From CAZGUX01 sp046160045 (lineage in GTDB: Bacteria; Acidobacteriota; Terriglobia; Bryobacterales; Bryobacteraceae): a DNA stretch of 64,000 bases. Positions within the stretch are counted from its first letter, which is position 1, and the number at the start of each line of letters is the position of its first letter. The translations under genes were made by a program, and so were the position numbers. The stretch lies in NCBI GenBank assembly GCA_046160045.1, contig JBJXGR010000299.1, forward strand, positions 1 through 64,000. Direction: 5' to 3'. Below the pieces are notes generated by a model. It saw only the letters and a list, made by a program, of their open reading frames with translations. It searched no databases and was not told where the DNA came from. Below, piece by piece: positions 43,969-51,872 of this stretch.

Positions 43969-44526
43969 ATGGAAGAAACCAAATCGTCCACAACCTCTAA
44001 TCGCACTGCGGCCTTGCTCGCCCTGTCGTGGCTGCGCGACCTGGGAGTCTCCTTCCTGTTGGCCATCATCCTGGTGGTGTTCATTTATCAACCGGTGAAA
44101 GTCGAGGGTACCAGCATGATGCCGGCGCTGACCGACCAGGAGCGGATCTTCATCAACAAGTTTACCTATCGATTCGGCATCGACGAGGTGGAGCGCGGGG
44201 ACATGGTGGTGTTCTGGTTCCCCGGGGACCGGTCGAAATCGTATATCAAGAGGGTGATCGGGCTGCCTGGCGATTCGGTGGAGATCCGTGAAGGCGCGGT
44301 CTACGTCAACGGGCAGGCGTTGCGGGAAGAATACGTGCCGGAAGAGTATCGGGACCACCAGTCGCTGCCGCTGGTGACCGTCCCGGCGGGTCAGTATTAC
44401 GTGCTGGGAGATCACCGCACCTCGTCGAACGACAGCCGTTCGTGGGGCACCGTGGAGCGGCAGTTCATCTACGGGAAGGCCGTGTTTGTCTATTGGCCCA
44501 TCGAGAAGATGGGTCGGGTCCGGTAG
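43969..44526 (+). CDS. lepB: Signal peptidase I
   Basis: Cleaves signal peptides of exported proteins on the outer face of the inner membrane. One N-terminal transmembrane helix (about 24-40) is followed by VEGTSMMPAL with the catalytic Ser49. SYIKRVIGLPGD carries the catalytic Lys94, and YVLGDHRTSSNDSRSWG is box E. All residues of the Ser-Lys dyad are present. At 185 residues it is of the short Gram-positive-like type common in Acidobacteria. The many exported proteins in this window need it. Confidence 0.94.
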   Translation: MEETKSSTTSNRTAALLALSWLRDLGVSFLLAIILVVFIYQPVKVEGTSMMPALTDQERIFINKFTYRFGIDEVERGDMVVFWFPGDRSKSYIKRVIGLPGDSVEIREGAVYVNGQALREEYVPEEYRDHQSLPLVTVPAGQYYVLGDHRTSSNDSRSWGTVERQFIYGKAVFVYWPIEKMGRVR

Positions 44527-44527
44527 C

Positions 44528-44734
44528 TCAGCGGCGGAACAGCCACAGCACGAAGGACAGGATCACACTCAACAACACACAGGTCGTCAGCGGGAAATAG
44601 AAGACGCCGTTCTTTCCGCGGACCTCGATGTCGCCAGGCAGGCGGCCTAGGCGGATCGGCAAACGCTCCCCGAGACTCCACAGGACCCCGGCGACGATCA
44701 GGGCGATGCCCAGGTAAATGAGCGTCCTACCCAT
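44528..44734 (-). CDS. DUF2905 small membrane protein
   Basis: A 68-residue protein with two transmembrane helices, from the ATG at 44734: GRTLIYLGIALIVAGVLWSL and FPLTTCVLLSVILSFVLWLF. Between them is the family's LGRLPGDIEVRGKNG loop. Its function is unknown. It lies one base from the lepB stop, convergent with it. Confidence 0.88.
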   Translation of the reverse strand: MGRTLIYLGIALIVAGVLWSLGERLPIRLGRLPGDIEVRGKNGVFYFPLTTCVLLSVILSFVLWLFRR

Positions 44735-44808
44735 GATTCCATTGTAGAAGCGCGGCCGTGAGACAATAGCGGCTTCATCCCCAAAACAGAGAGGAAGTTT
44801 CAGGTTCA

Positions 44809-45567
44809 ATGGAAGCAATTGTGCGGTTTCGCTCGAGCGGATACGAAGGATACGGGATTCAGTCGGGCGAAACGGTGGTGGAGACCGGGTCGCTCGAGGC
44901 CGAAACTCGAGGCGGCACGCACCGGTTGGCCGAGGTGACGCTGCTGGCGCCGTGCCTGCCGTCAAAGATCGTTTGCGTCGGGCGGAATTACGTCGACCAC
45001 GCAAAGGAACTGGGCAACCAACCGCCGGCCGAGCCCATGATCTTCCTGAAGCCTCCGTCCTCGATCATCGCCGGCGGCGAAGCGATCGTCTATCCGAAGC
45101 TGACCACGAACCTGCACTTCGAGGGCGAGTTGGGGGTGGTCATCGGCAAGCGCGGCCGGCATGTCGCGGAGGCCGACGCGATGGACATTGTTTATGGCTA
45201 CACGTGCGTCAACGACGTGACCGCCCGCGATCTCCAGCGAAAGGATGGGCAGTGGACGCGAGGCAAGGGATTCGATACATTCTGTCCGTTCGGACCGGTA
45301 ATCGTCCCCCGCGATCGGGTGCGTCTCGAAGACGTGAGGGTACGGACGCTGCTCGACGGCGAGGTGAAGCAGGACGCGCCCGTCTCGGACATGATCTTCT
45401 CGGTTCCTTTCGTCATTGCCTTTGTCACGGCGTTTCTGACCTTGGAGCCAGGCGATCTGATCGCCACGGGCACGCCGGCCGGGGTGGGGTCGATGTTTCC
45501 CGGGCAAGTCGTCACCGTCGAAGTCAGCACCGTCGGAACGCTCTCCAACCCGATCGTGGCCGAGTAG
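44809..45567 (+). CDS. Fumarylacetoacetate hydrolase-family protein
   Basis: A 252-residue enzyme of the FAH/HpcE family, which hydrolyses or decarboxylates beta-diketo acids using a divalent metal. The metal ligands are seen in HFEGELGVVIG (Glu pair) and YTCVNDVTARDLQ (Asp). IVCVGRNYVDHAKELG marks the active-site entrance and FDTFCPFGPVI the later conserved loop. A GAGAGGAAG ribosome binding site precedes the ATG. The true substrate among acylpyruvates and oxaloacetate is not evident. It is followed 71 bases later by the aldolase. Confidence 0.9.
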   Translation: MEAIVRFRSSGYEGYGIQSGETVVETGSLEAETRGGTHRLAEVTLLAPCLPSKIVCVGRNYVDHAKELGNQPPAEPMIFLKPPSSIIAGGEAIVYPKLTTNLHFEGELGVVIGKRGRHVAEADAMDIVYGYTCVNDVTARDLQRKDGQWTRGKGFDTFCPFGPVIVPRDRVRLEDVRVRTLLDGEVKQDAPVSDMIFSVPFVIAFVTAFLTLEPGDLIATGTPAGVGSMFPGQVVTVEVSTVGTLSNPIVAE

Positions 45568-45638
45568 GGCGCAAAAGGCCCTTTGCTACAATGGAGGGCA
45601 CTTCAACGCCGGCAACTCTGGAGCATACGGAGGCATAG

Positions 45639-46298
45639 ATGAAGTTCTTTCTCGACACCGCCAATCTCGACGAACTCGCGAAAGGTGCAAGCTGGGGCAT
45701 CCTGGACGGAGTCACGACAAACCCTTCGCTGATCGCCAAAGAGGGACGGCCTCTCGAAGAGCAGGTGCGACGCATCTGCGACATCGTCGACGGCGACATC
45801 AGCGCGGAAGTGCTGGCCACGGACACGGATGGCATGTTGCGCGAAGGGCGGATCCTGGCGAAGATTCACCGGAACATCGTGGTGAAGTGCCCGCTGACGC
45901 GGGACGGCATCAAGGCCACCCGCATCTTCTCTCAGGAAGGCATCCGGGTCAACGTCACCCTGTGCTTTACGGCGGCGCAGGCGCTGCTGGCGGCCAAGGC
46001 GGGCGCCTATATCATCAGCCCGTTCATCGGACGGCTCGACGACATCGCGGCGAACGGAATGGACGTTATCCGGGACATTGCGTTGATCTACAAGAACTAC
46101 GGATTCAAAACCCAGATCCTGTCGGCATCCATTCGCGGACCGCTGCACGTGGTTGACTCGGCAAAGGCCGGGGCGCATATCGGCACCATGCCCTTCAAAG
46201 TGCTGGACCAGTTGTTCAACCATCCGCTGACGGACAAGGGCCTGGAGCAGTTCCTGAAGGACTACGCGAAGGCGTTCCAGGAGACTTCGGTCGGTTGA
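45639..46298 (+). CDS. Transaldolase-like / fructose-6-phosphate aldolase family enzyme
   Basis: Class I aldolase of 219 residues. MKFFLDTANLDEL, DGVTTNPSLIAKEG and NIVVKCPLTRDG follow the FSA/TalC family, with Lys83 as the Schiff-base residue. NVTLCFTAAQALLAAKAGA and ISPFIGRLDD are also typical. Distinguishing transaldolase from F6P aldolase needs the residue matching E. coli FsaA Gln59/Glu and was not attempted. It belongs to the pentose phosphate pathway. The start follows GGAGGC at a good distance. Confidence 0.92.
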   Translation: MKFFLDTANLDELAKGASWGILDGVTTNPSLIAKEGRPLEEQVRRICDIVDGDISAEVLATDTDGMLREGRILAKIHRNIVVKCPLTRDGIKATRIFSQEGIRVNVTLCFTAAQALLAAKAGAYIISPFIGRLDDIAANGMDVIRDIALIYKNYGFKTQILSASIRGPLHVVDSAKAGAHIGTMPFKVLDQLFNHPLTDKGLEQFLKDYAKAFQETSVG

Positions 46299-46302
46299 AC
46301 GA

Positions 46303-46719
46303 ATGGGCCTGGGCGGAGTGGTTCCTGAAATCGTTCTCGCGGCCGCCGGAGTGGCCCTGGCCCTCGCCGGGGTGTCGATTCTCTGGAACGCCCGGAGGGA
46401 CGTTTCGGGACGGGAGCGCAGGCGGGTCACCCACGTGAACCGCGTGGGGCGGATGGGGGAGGCCACGGTCACCGAGTTCCGGGATCATACGATTTACTAC
46501 AGGTACGAATTGCGAGGCGTAGCCTACGCTGCGTCGCAGGATGTGTCGGCGTTGGAACGGTATCTGCCGGCCAATCCGTCGATGCTGATTGGAAACACGG
46601 CCATTAAGTATCATCCGCGGAACCCGGCCAACTCCATCGTGTTGTGCGAAGGGTGGAACGGACTGCGGACGATGCCGCGCGAGAATTCAGCGGTGAAAGA
46701 GGAGGAGGAAGTGATATGA
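46303..46719 (+). CDS. DUF3592-like membrane-anchored protein
   Basis: A 138-residue protein with one N-terminal helix (VVPEIVLAAAGVALALAGVS), a linker, and a small beta domain in which TVTEFRDHTIYYRYELRGV and IKYHPRNPANSIV match the usual DUF3592 pattern. Its role is unknown. It begins four bases after the aldolase stop, so it is probably in the same transcript. Its own stop overlaps the next start (ATGA). Confidence 0.72.
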   Translation: MGLGGVVPEIVLAAAGVALALAGVSILWNARRDVSGRERRRVTHVNRVGRMGEATVTEFRDHTIYYRYELRGVAYAASQDVSALERYLPANPSMLIGNTAIKYHPRNPANSIVLCEGWNGLRTMPRENSAVKEEEEVI

Positions 46720-47117
46720 AGGTTTTGTTGACGACCATGTTTGTGATGGGCCTGGCGCTCAGCGGAGCGCAGGCTGCCAACAAGTACGGAACGCCGAAGT
46801 CCATTGTCCACGTGGTGACGATTCTGTGGACGGAAGATTCCACGGCCGAGCAGCAGCAGGCGGCGCTCGACGGCGTCAAGAAAATGGCGGCCGAGATTCC
46901 GGGCATCAAGAACGTGTGGATCAAGGCGACGAAGGTGCAGGGCCGTGGGCCGGCCACAGGCGGCAAGCCCGGCCGCGCCTATCAGGCGGCCTTTGTGATC
47001 GAGTTCGAGGACCAGGCGGCGTTGGACCGGTACGCGGACCATCCGGCGCATCGCGATTGGGAGAAGATCTACCTGCCCATCCGCGTGCAGAGCACGTCAC
47101 ACCAGATTACGAACTGA
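46716..47117 (+). CDS. Exported Dabb (dimeric alpha/beta barrel) protein
   Basis: A 133-residue protein with a signal peptide (MKVLLTTMFVMGLALSGAQA). The mature part is a stress-responsive A/B-barrel domain: SIVHVVTILWTEDSTAEQ, GIKNVWIKATKV, AAFVIEFEDQAALDRYADHP and H near the end. AGGAGGAGG lies just upstream. The ATG overlaps the previous TGA (ATGA). Dabb proteins are usually cytoplasmic, and periplasmic versions occur in Acidobacteria and Planctomycetes with no known function. Confidence 0.85.
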   Translation: MKVLLTTMFVMGLALSGAQAANKYGTPKSIVHVVTILWTEDSTAEQQQAALDGVKKMAAEIPGIKNVWIKATKVQGRGPATGGKPGRAYQAAFVIEFEDQAALDRYADHPAHRDWEKIYLPIRVQSTSHQITN

Positions 47118-47126
47118 CGTGATATC

Positions 47127-47172
47127 GGAGCCGCGACCGTATCGGAGCCTCGACCGTAAGGGAGCGGTGGCT
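47127..47172 (+). repeat. Dispersed GAGCCGCGACCGT repeat, one and a half copies
   Basis: CGGAGCCGCGACCGT (47126-47140) is followed at once by CGGAGCCTCGACCGTAAGGG and AGCGGTGGCT (47143-47172). It fills the 133-bp gap between the Dabb gene and the methyltransferase, in which nothing else was recognised. Confidence 0.75.
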
Positions 47173-47262
47173 CTCCGCCCCGCTTTGTTCACAACCTCTG
47201 GGGAGCGGAGACCGGGTCGAACGACAGCGTGAAGGATATCGCTGACCTGGATGGAGGAAACG

Positions 47263-47796
47263 ATGCGCCGACTAATCCTTTCGCTCTGTTTGCTGCCGCT
47301 GCTGGTGGCGCAGGAGAAGAAAGATCCCGAGAAACTTGCGCCGTACTATCCGACGCCGGAAATGATCGTACAGAAGATGCTGCAATTCGGCAGCCTGAAG
47401 GCCGGCGAAAAGATGTTCGATCTGGGCAGCGGCGATGGACGGATCGTGATCATGGCGGCGGAGAAGTTCCATGCCAACGCCGTGGGCGTCGAACTGGACA
47501 AAGATCTTTTCCGGCAGAGCATGGACCGGATTCAGGAACTCAGGTTGCAGAAGACGGCGCGCATCATCAACGGCGATATCCTGACACAGGACTACAGTTC
47601 GGCCGACATGATCACGGTATATCTGCTGCCCTTATCCAATGACAAGGTCCGGCCGGTGCTGGAGAAGCAGCTCAAGAAGGGCACGCGGATCGTCTCGCAC
47701 GACTTCGAGTTCCGGGAATGGAAACCCGTGAAAGTCGAGACCGTCGACGACGACGGCGAAGGCCGAAGCCACACTCTGTACCTCTACATTCGATAA
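47263..47796 (+). CDS. SAM-dependent methyltransferase with an apparent signal peptide
   Basis: The ATG at 47263 has GGAGG five bases upstream; an earlier ATG at 47251 overlaps that site and is rejected. The first 18 residues (MRRLILSLCLLPLLVAQ) look like a Sec signal peptide. The rest is a class I methyltransferase: MFDLGSGDGRIVIMAAEK (motif I), VGVELDKDLF, INGDILTQ and a YLLPLSNDKVRPVLEKQLKK region like DOT1-type and protein Lys/Arg methyltransferases. Export of a SAM enzyme is hard to explain, because no SAM is known in the periplasm. The same exported arrangement exists in other Acidobacteria-like proteins. Confidence 0.82.
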   Translation: MRRLILSLCLLPLLVAQEKKDPEKLAPYYPTPEMIVQKMLQFGSLKAGEKMFDLGSGDGRIVIMAAEKFHANAVGVELDKDLFRQSMDRIQELRLQKTARIINGDILTQDYSSADMITVYLLPLSNDKVRPVLEKQLKKGTRIVSHDFEFREWKPVKVETVDDDGEGRSHTLYLYIR

Positions 47797-47817
47797 GATC
47801 AACGGCAGGAGCTTACC

Positions 47818-48978
47818 TTGCTCATGCTGCCGGAAATCCCCTTGAACCGCGAGACGATGCTGCGGTACATCTCGCTCACGCGAGTCGTACTGGCTGTGTT
47901 GTCCCTCATCGCGCAGGTGGCGTTCTCGCCGGTGAGCAATTGGCTGGTCATCGCGGCCATCGTGCTCTATGTATCGCTGGGCGTGTTCCCGTTCGTCCAG
48001 AAGAAGCAGTTTGAGGGGCGCTTCGGAAACGGCGTCCTGTTCGTGGACACGGTTTTCTTCATGCTGCTGGCGCGCTACGGGTCGGCGGAGACCCTGTGGC
48101 TGGCGCCCGGATTCTACCTGTTCCTGTTGGTATCGGCTGTATCGCTCTATTCTCCACGCGAAGTCATGATCGTGTGCGCGGGCTGCATTGTGTTCTTTGC
48201 GACGTCGCATCCCGGCCCGGCCTACGTGCTGCGGGAGACCATTTTGGTGGCGGGCGCCTTCGCCTGTGCGTTCTCGTTTCAGAAGCGGCGCCTCGAGATG
48301 CGCGTGCAGGAACTGCTGGAGCAGGCGAACCAGGCCGACGATATCGGCAAGGCGGCGCGGGAAGCGGAACAGCAGAGGATCGCCGCGGATTTTCACGATG
48401 GCCCCCTTCAGAGCATGATCAGCATCCAGATGCGCCTGGAGATCCTCCGGAAGCTGTTCGAGCGAAACCAGGACGCGGGCCTGCGCGAGTTGGAGCAACT
48501 GCAGGACATGGCCAAATCGCAGGTTCGCGAGATGCGGACGTTCGTTCGCAACATGCGCCCCCTCGATGTCGATGGCGCCGGGTTAACTGCGGCGATCCGC
48601 CGGCTGCTCGACGATTTTCAGAAGGAAAGCGGAATTCCGGTCACGTTCATCGGAGGGGACCGCACCTTTTCGGCCGCGCCCGAGACCTGCACGGATGTGC
48701 TGTACATGATCCGGGAGGCTTTGCACAACGTGCAAAAACACTCCAAGGCCACGCGCGTGGCAGTCTCGATGGAAAAGGTCGGCAAACTGCTTGAGTGCTC
48801 GGTGGACGACAACGGCGTGGGCTTTCATTTTTCCGGGAACTACTCCCTGGACGAACTGGACCTGCTGCGGTTGGGTCCGATCAGCCTCAAACGCCGCGCG
48901 CGCTCGCTGGGGGCGGATATGCTGTTGGAGTCGCGGCCGGGACACGGAGCGGGGATCAAGCTCAAGGTGCCGGTGTAG
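47818..48978 (+). CDS. Sensor histidine kinase (NarX/LiaS type, HisKA_3)
   Basis: The N-terminal part has about five or six transmembrane helices (residues about 15-155), so the sensor is membrane embedded. The dimerisation domain has QRIAADFHDGPLQSMISIQ with phospho-acceptor His193, followed by a HATPase domain with REALHNVQKHSKAT (N box) and CSVDDNGVGFHFSG (G1). AGGAG lies six bases before a TTG at 47818, with an ATG two codons later as the alternative. No response regulator is adjacent, so its partner is elsewhere. Confidence 0.88.
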   Translation: MLMLPEIPLNRETMLRYISLTRVVLAVLSLIAQVAFSPVSNWLVIAAIVLYVSLGVFPFVQKKQFEGRFGNGVLFVDTVFFMLLARYGSAETLWLAPGFYLFLLVSAVSLYSPREVMIVCAGCIVFFATSHPGPAYVLRETILVAGAFACAFSFQKRRLEMRVQELLEQANQADDIGKAAREAEQQRIAADFHDGPLQSMISIQMRLEILRKLFERNQDAGLRELEQLQDMAKSQVREMRTFVRNMRPLDVDGAGLTAAIRRLLDDFQKESGIPVTFIGGDRTFSAAPETCTDVLYMIREALHNVQKHSKATRVAVSMEKVGKLLECSVDDNGVGFHFSGNYSLDELDLLRLGPISLKRRARSLGADMLLESRPGHGAGIKLKVPV

Positions 48979-49013
48979 GGTGACCCGTGCCGCGACCGTC
49001 AGGAGCCGTGAAG

Positions 49014-49100
49014 AAACAGGGACGTTCACCCCGTTTCCCGACCACAAATCGTTGATTCTCCTCGAAACGTTGATCGGGAAACGGGGGGGATGTCCCGTTT
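49014..49100. repeat. Long inverted repeat (13-bp perfect inner stem)
   Basis: CCCCGTTTCCCGA (49029-49041) pairs with TCGGGAAACGGGG (49074-49086), giving a perfect 13-bp stem. Outer AAACAGGGAC and GTCCCGTTT arms extend it with one bulged base. The AACAGGGAC and CGGGAAACG blocks also occur in the elements at 5-126 and 9681-9810. It sits between the kinase stop and the lipoprotein signal sequence, and could act as a terminator hairpin or a REP-like element. Confidence 0.75.
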
Positions 49101-50125
49101 TTTCACGGCTTCTCTCCGTCGCGGCTCTGCTTGGACGGGCCCTGCTCGTCACGGCTCTGTGCTGCGCCGGATGCGGCCGTTATTCGGACTTTGTCCTGCC
49201 CCAACCAACAGGCGGTCCAGCCGTGTCAAGTTACGAGTGGACGGCGCAACCTGCGCCTGTGATGGCGCGAGGCTCAGCGGGCGAGTTCGACAGCGTCGAT
49301 GCGCTGAATCCTTCTGTCATTCGTTTTGGCAAGGAATACCTGAACCTCTATTCGGGGTTTGACGGAAAGACCTGGCATACCGGCCTGGCAGTCTCGCTCG
49401 ATGGAACGGCCTGGACCAAGAGGGGGGCAGTGTTGTCGCCGGATCCCAAGACATGGGAGGGGGACTACATTGCCGCCAACGGCTCCGCCCTGGAGGTAGG
49501 CGGGCAATTGATGTACTGGTATCATGCCGGACCTCGGGAAACGCCCAGACTGGGGCTGGCGACGTCTCGTGACGGAAAGGTCTGGACCCGGCGTCCAGCT
49601 CCGGTGGTCGAGACCGGGCCGCGAGGGAGTTGGGATGAGCGGGGCGTCGCGGATCCCTACGTGATTCGCGAGGGCGGCCGCTACTTCCTGTTCTATCTTG
49701 GACAGGATCGGGCCCGCCGGCAGCGGCTGGGAGTCGCGCGCTCGCGGGACGGCGTTGTCTGGGAAAAGCTGCGCGCCAATCCTGTCCTCGAACTTGGAGG
49801 GCCCGGCGATTTTGACGAGAACGGCCTCGGCGAGCCGGCGGTGTGGCAGGAAGGCGGAGTGTATTGGATGCTCTACACCGGCCGCGACCGCTCCGAGAAC
49901 CGGCGGCTGGGATTCGCGCGTTCAAAGAATGGGGTGACGTGGGAAAAACTCGCCCGTCCGGTGATCGCGGGCGGCCAGGCCTGGAATCGCACCGTGGTGT
50001 GCGACCCCACGGTGCTGGCGGGTCAGCAAGGCTGGATGGTGTGGTTCGGTGGCGGCAATGCCCCGCGGCCGGACGAGCATCTCAATGGCCAGGTCGGCTT
50101 CGCTGTCTTACAGCCCATCCGCTAG
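49070..50125 (+). CDS. Lipoprotein beta-propeller, GH43/GH32-like
   Basis: A signal segment LLSVAALLGRALLVTALC with a lipobox ending in Cys is followed by about 300 residues of SxDGxxW repeats (VSLDGTAWTKRG, TSRDGKVWTRR, RSRDGVVWEKL, RSKNGVTWEKL) and paired DxxG/DP motifs, a five-bladed propeller. There is no good ATG. TTG 49070 (given), TTG 49052 and GTG 48980 are possible starts, and all lie in or beside the long inverted repeat. It may be a glycan-binding or hydrolysing lipoprotein. It is convergent with the next gene, with a four-base overlap. Confidence 0.7.
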   Translation: MIGKRGGCPVFSRLLSVAALLGRALLVTALCCAGCGRYSDFVLPQPTGGPAVSSYEWTAQPAPVMARGSAGEFDSVDALNPSVIRFGKEYLNLYSGFDGKTWHTGLAVSLDGTAWTKRGAVLSPDPKTWEGDYIAANGSALEVGGQLMYWYHAGPRETPRLGLATSRDGKVWTRRPAPVVETGPRGSWDERGVADPYVIREGGRYFLFYLGQDRARRQRLGVARSRDGVVWEKLRANPVLELGGPGDFDENGLGEPAVWQEGGVYWMLYTGRDRSENRRLGFARSKNGVTWEKLARPVIAGGQAWNRTVVCDPTVLAGQQGWMVWFGGGNAPRPDEHLNGQVGFAVLQPIR

Positions 50126-51834
50126 CCCGGCGTGGCGTAGCTCAAGTCCCAGTCGCCCACCTTGCGTAACATGCTGTGCGGACGTTCCAAGGGCTTGCCC
50201 ACTTCTTCTCGATGTCCCAGCCGGCGCAGGGCGCTCCAGGAGGGACTGAAGTCGTTGCGCTCGAAGGTATCCCAGAAGAAGAGATTCTCGACGCCCGCGT
50301 CGTAGTGCATCTTCGCGCGCCGCCGGTATTCTTCCGGGCTCATCTTGCGCGGCAGCAGGCTCAACGCCATCTTGCAGGACGTGCCGCGAGTCACCCGCAG
50401 GAAGAACTCGTAGTCTTTCGGATCGAGCCACGAGTCGGCGGCGCTGTCGATACGCGGTGCGTTGGTGTAGGGAATGATCGTGTCCACCAGCCCTTCGCGA
50501 ACCCAGCCTTCAACATCCAACGCGTTGTAAAGGTTCTCCTGTGCGCCGGCCAGAACGATGGCCGAAATCTGAACCTTGCGCGGCAGGGCCGCCCGCAGGT
50601 CGCGGTGGAATTGCGTCATCACTCCTGCGCGATGGCGGAGCCAGCGCTCATCACGTTCGTCGAGCTGGCGCGGATCCTGGCCGAACTGCTTCTTGAAACT
50701 GTTGACGACAGGTTCTTCGTATTCCAGAAATGGCGGACGCCGGTTGTAAAGCAGGCAGACGCCATCGACCGGATAGCCGGCCACTTCGCGAAACATCGAC
50801 AGAGCGAAGTTGCGCACGCCCGGATACGCATACGAGAGCCGCGGTGTCGGACGTCCCAGGCGGTCGCGGCTCCTCCATTCCGGGTGCTGGTCATAGAGGC
50901 CGTTCGGATTGCGATCTTCGTGCGGCGGCGGATAGTGGAACCCCGCGGGACGCCAGCAGGCGTGGAATTCCAGCCCGAGCGAGTGCGCGGCCTCGATCGC
51001 CACTTTCGCCGGGTGGATTCCGTTTCGTTCGTAGGCGACATGCGATTCCTGATGCAGCTTGTCGGCGAGGCGGTGGGGATCTTTCATCAGCGCGCCGGTG
51101 ATCGCGGGCGCGAGTTTGCTCGGGTAGTAGAGGTTGTCGCCATCGCCGACTTCCCAATACAGACGGGAGAAATCCGTATCGCGCAGCGGTTCGATCTCGC
51201 GCGCAATCTCGCCGGCGGTGCTGGTGCCGACCCGCGCCGCATAGGTGAACGCATCGTTGTGCGCGTAGAGCCGCCTGGTGTCCTTGCGCGCCCGGTCGCG
51301 CTTGACCTCCGCTACTTCCGCCTCCGAGAGCGGCGTCAACTTGAGATACGCGATCCAGGCGCCGTCCCACACCGGACCCCGCTTCAGCGTCCGGATGACG
51401 AGTTCTTCTCCGGTGACGTCGGCATACTTCCAGAAGAAATCGTCGATACGCCGCCGCGCATCCGGCTTCGAGTACTGTGTGTGATTCAAAACGCAGAACG
51501 TGCGGTCGGACTTCAGGCGGATTTGGACGCTCGTGTGCTCGAGGTGCCCGAGGGTGCAGAGGCCGATCGAGACCGCATGCCAGCCTTTCTGTGAGAATCG
51601 ATACCGGATCTCCGGCGCGTCTGTGTTCTGGCCGGCCACCAGCAAAAAGCCTCGCGCGTTGTCCGACTCGTAGCTGAGCAGGCGCCAGCGGCGCGGCTGC
51701 GGTCCCCGGGCGAGGGCCGATGCCGGAAGGCATTTGTCGAAGTCGGCAAGATAGACAGATTCGGCGGCGCGTGCAAGGGGCGCTGGAAACGCCGCCGCCG
51801 CGGCTGTCTGGAGAAATTCTCGTCGGGAGGCCAT
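50122..51834 (-). CDS. Tat-exported family-10-like glycoside hydrolase (GHL10 type)
   Basis: A 570-residue protein with a twin-arginine leader (MASRREFLQTAAAAAFPAP). The N-terminal domain (about 30-170) looks like a carbohydrate-binding jelly roll (ESDNARGFLLVAGQ). A TIM barrel follows (LRDTDFSRLYWEVGDGDN, AIEAAHSLGLEFHACWRP, ENLFFWDTFERND). This is the GHL10 layout, in which Asp/Glu on the barrel C-terminal strands act; I cannot point to the catalytic pair. It faces the lipoprotein propeller gene. Activity unknown. Confidence 0.62.
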   Translation of the reverse strand: MASRREFLQTAAAAAFPAPLARAAESVYLADFDKCLPASALARGPQPRRWRLLSYESDNARGFLLVAGQNTDAPEIRYRFSQKGWHAVSIGLCTLGHLEHTSVQIRLKSDRTFCVLNHTQYSKPDARRRIDDFFWKYADVTGEELVIRTLKRGPVWDGAWIAYLKLTPLSEAEVAEVKRDRARKDTRRLYAHNDAFTYAARVGTSTAGEIAREIEPLRDTDFSRLYWEVGDGDNLYYPSKLAPAITGALMKDPHRLADKLHQESHVAYERNGIHPAKVAIEAAHSLGLEFHACWRPAGFHYPPPHEDRNPNGLYDQHPEWRSRDRLGRPTPRLSYAYPGVRNFALSMFREVAGYPVDGVCLLYNRRPPFLEYEEPVVNSFKKQFGQDPRQLDERDERWLRHRAGVMTQFHRDLRAALPRKVQISAIVLAGAQENLYNALDVEGWVREGLVDTIIPYTNAPRIDSAADSWLDPKDYEFFLRVTRGTSCKMALSLLPRKMSPEEYRRRAKMHYDAGVENLFFWDTFERNDFSPSWSALRRLGHREEVGKPLERPHSMLRKVGDWDLSYATPG

Positions 51835-51872
51835 CGTTTGGCCAGTATATAACCCGCGCGCGTCGATCTCCC

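Noticed and set aside
49090..49362. ATG-started 90-codon frame over the lipoprotein start
   Set aside because: It is out of frame with the strong propeller repeats and shows no domain, whereas the overlapping frame has a good lipobox.
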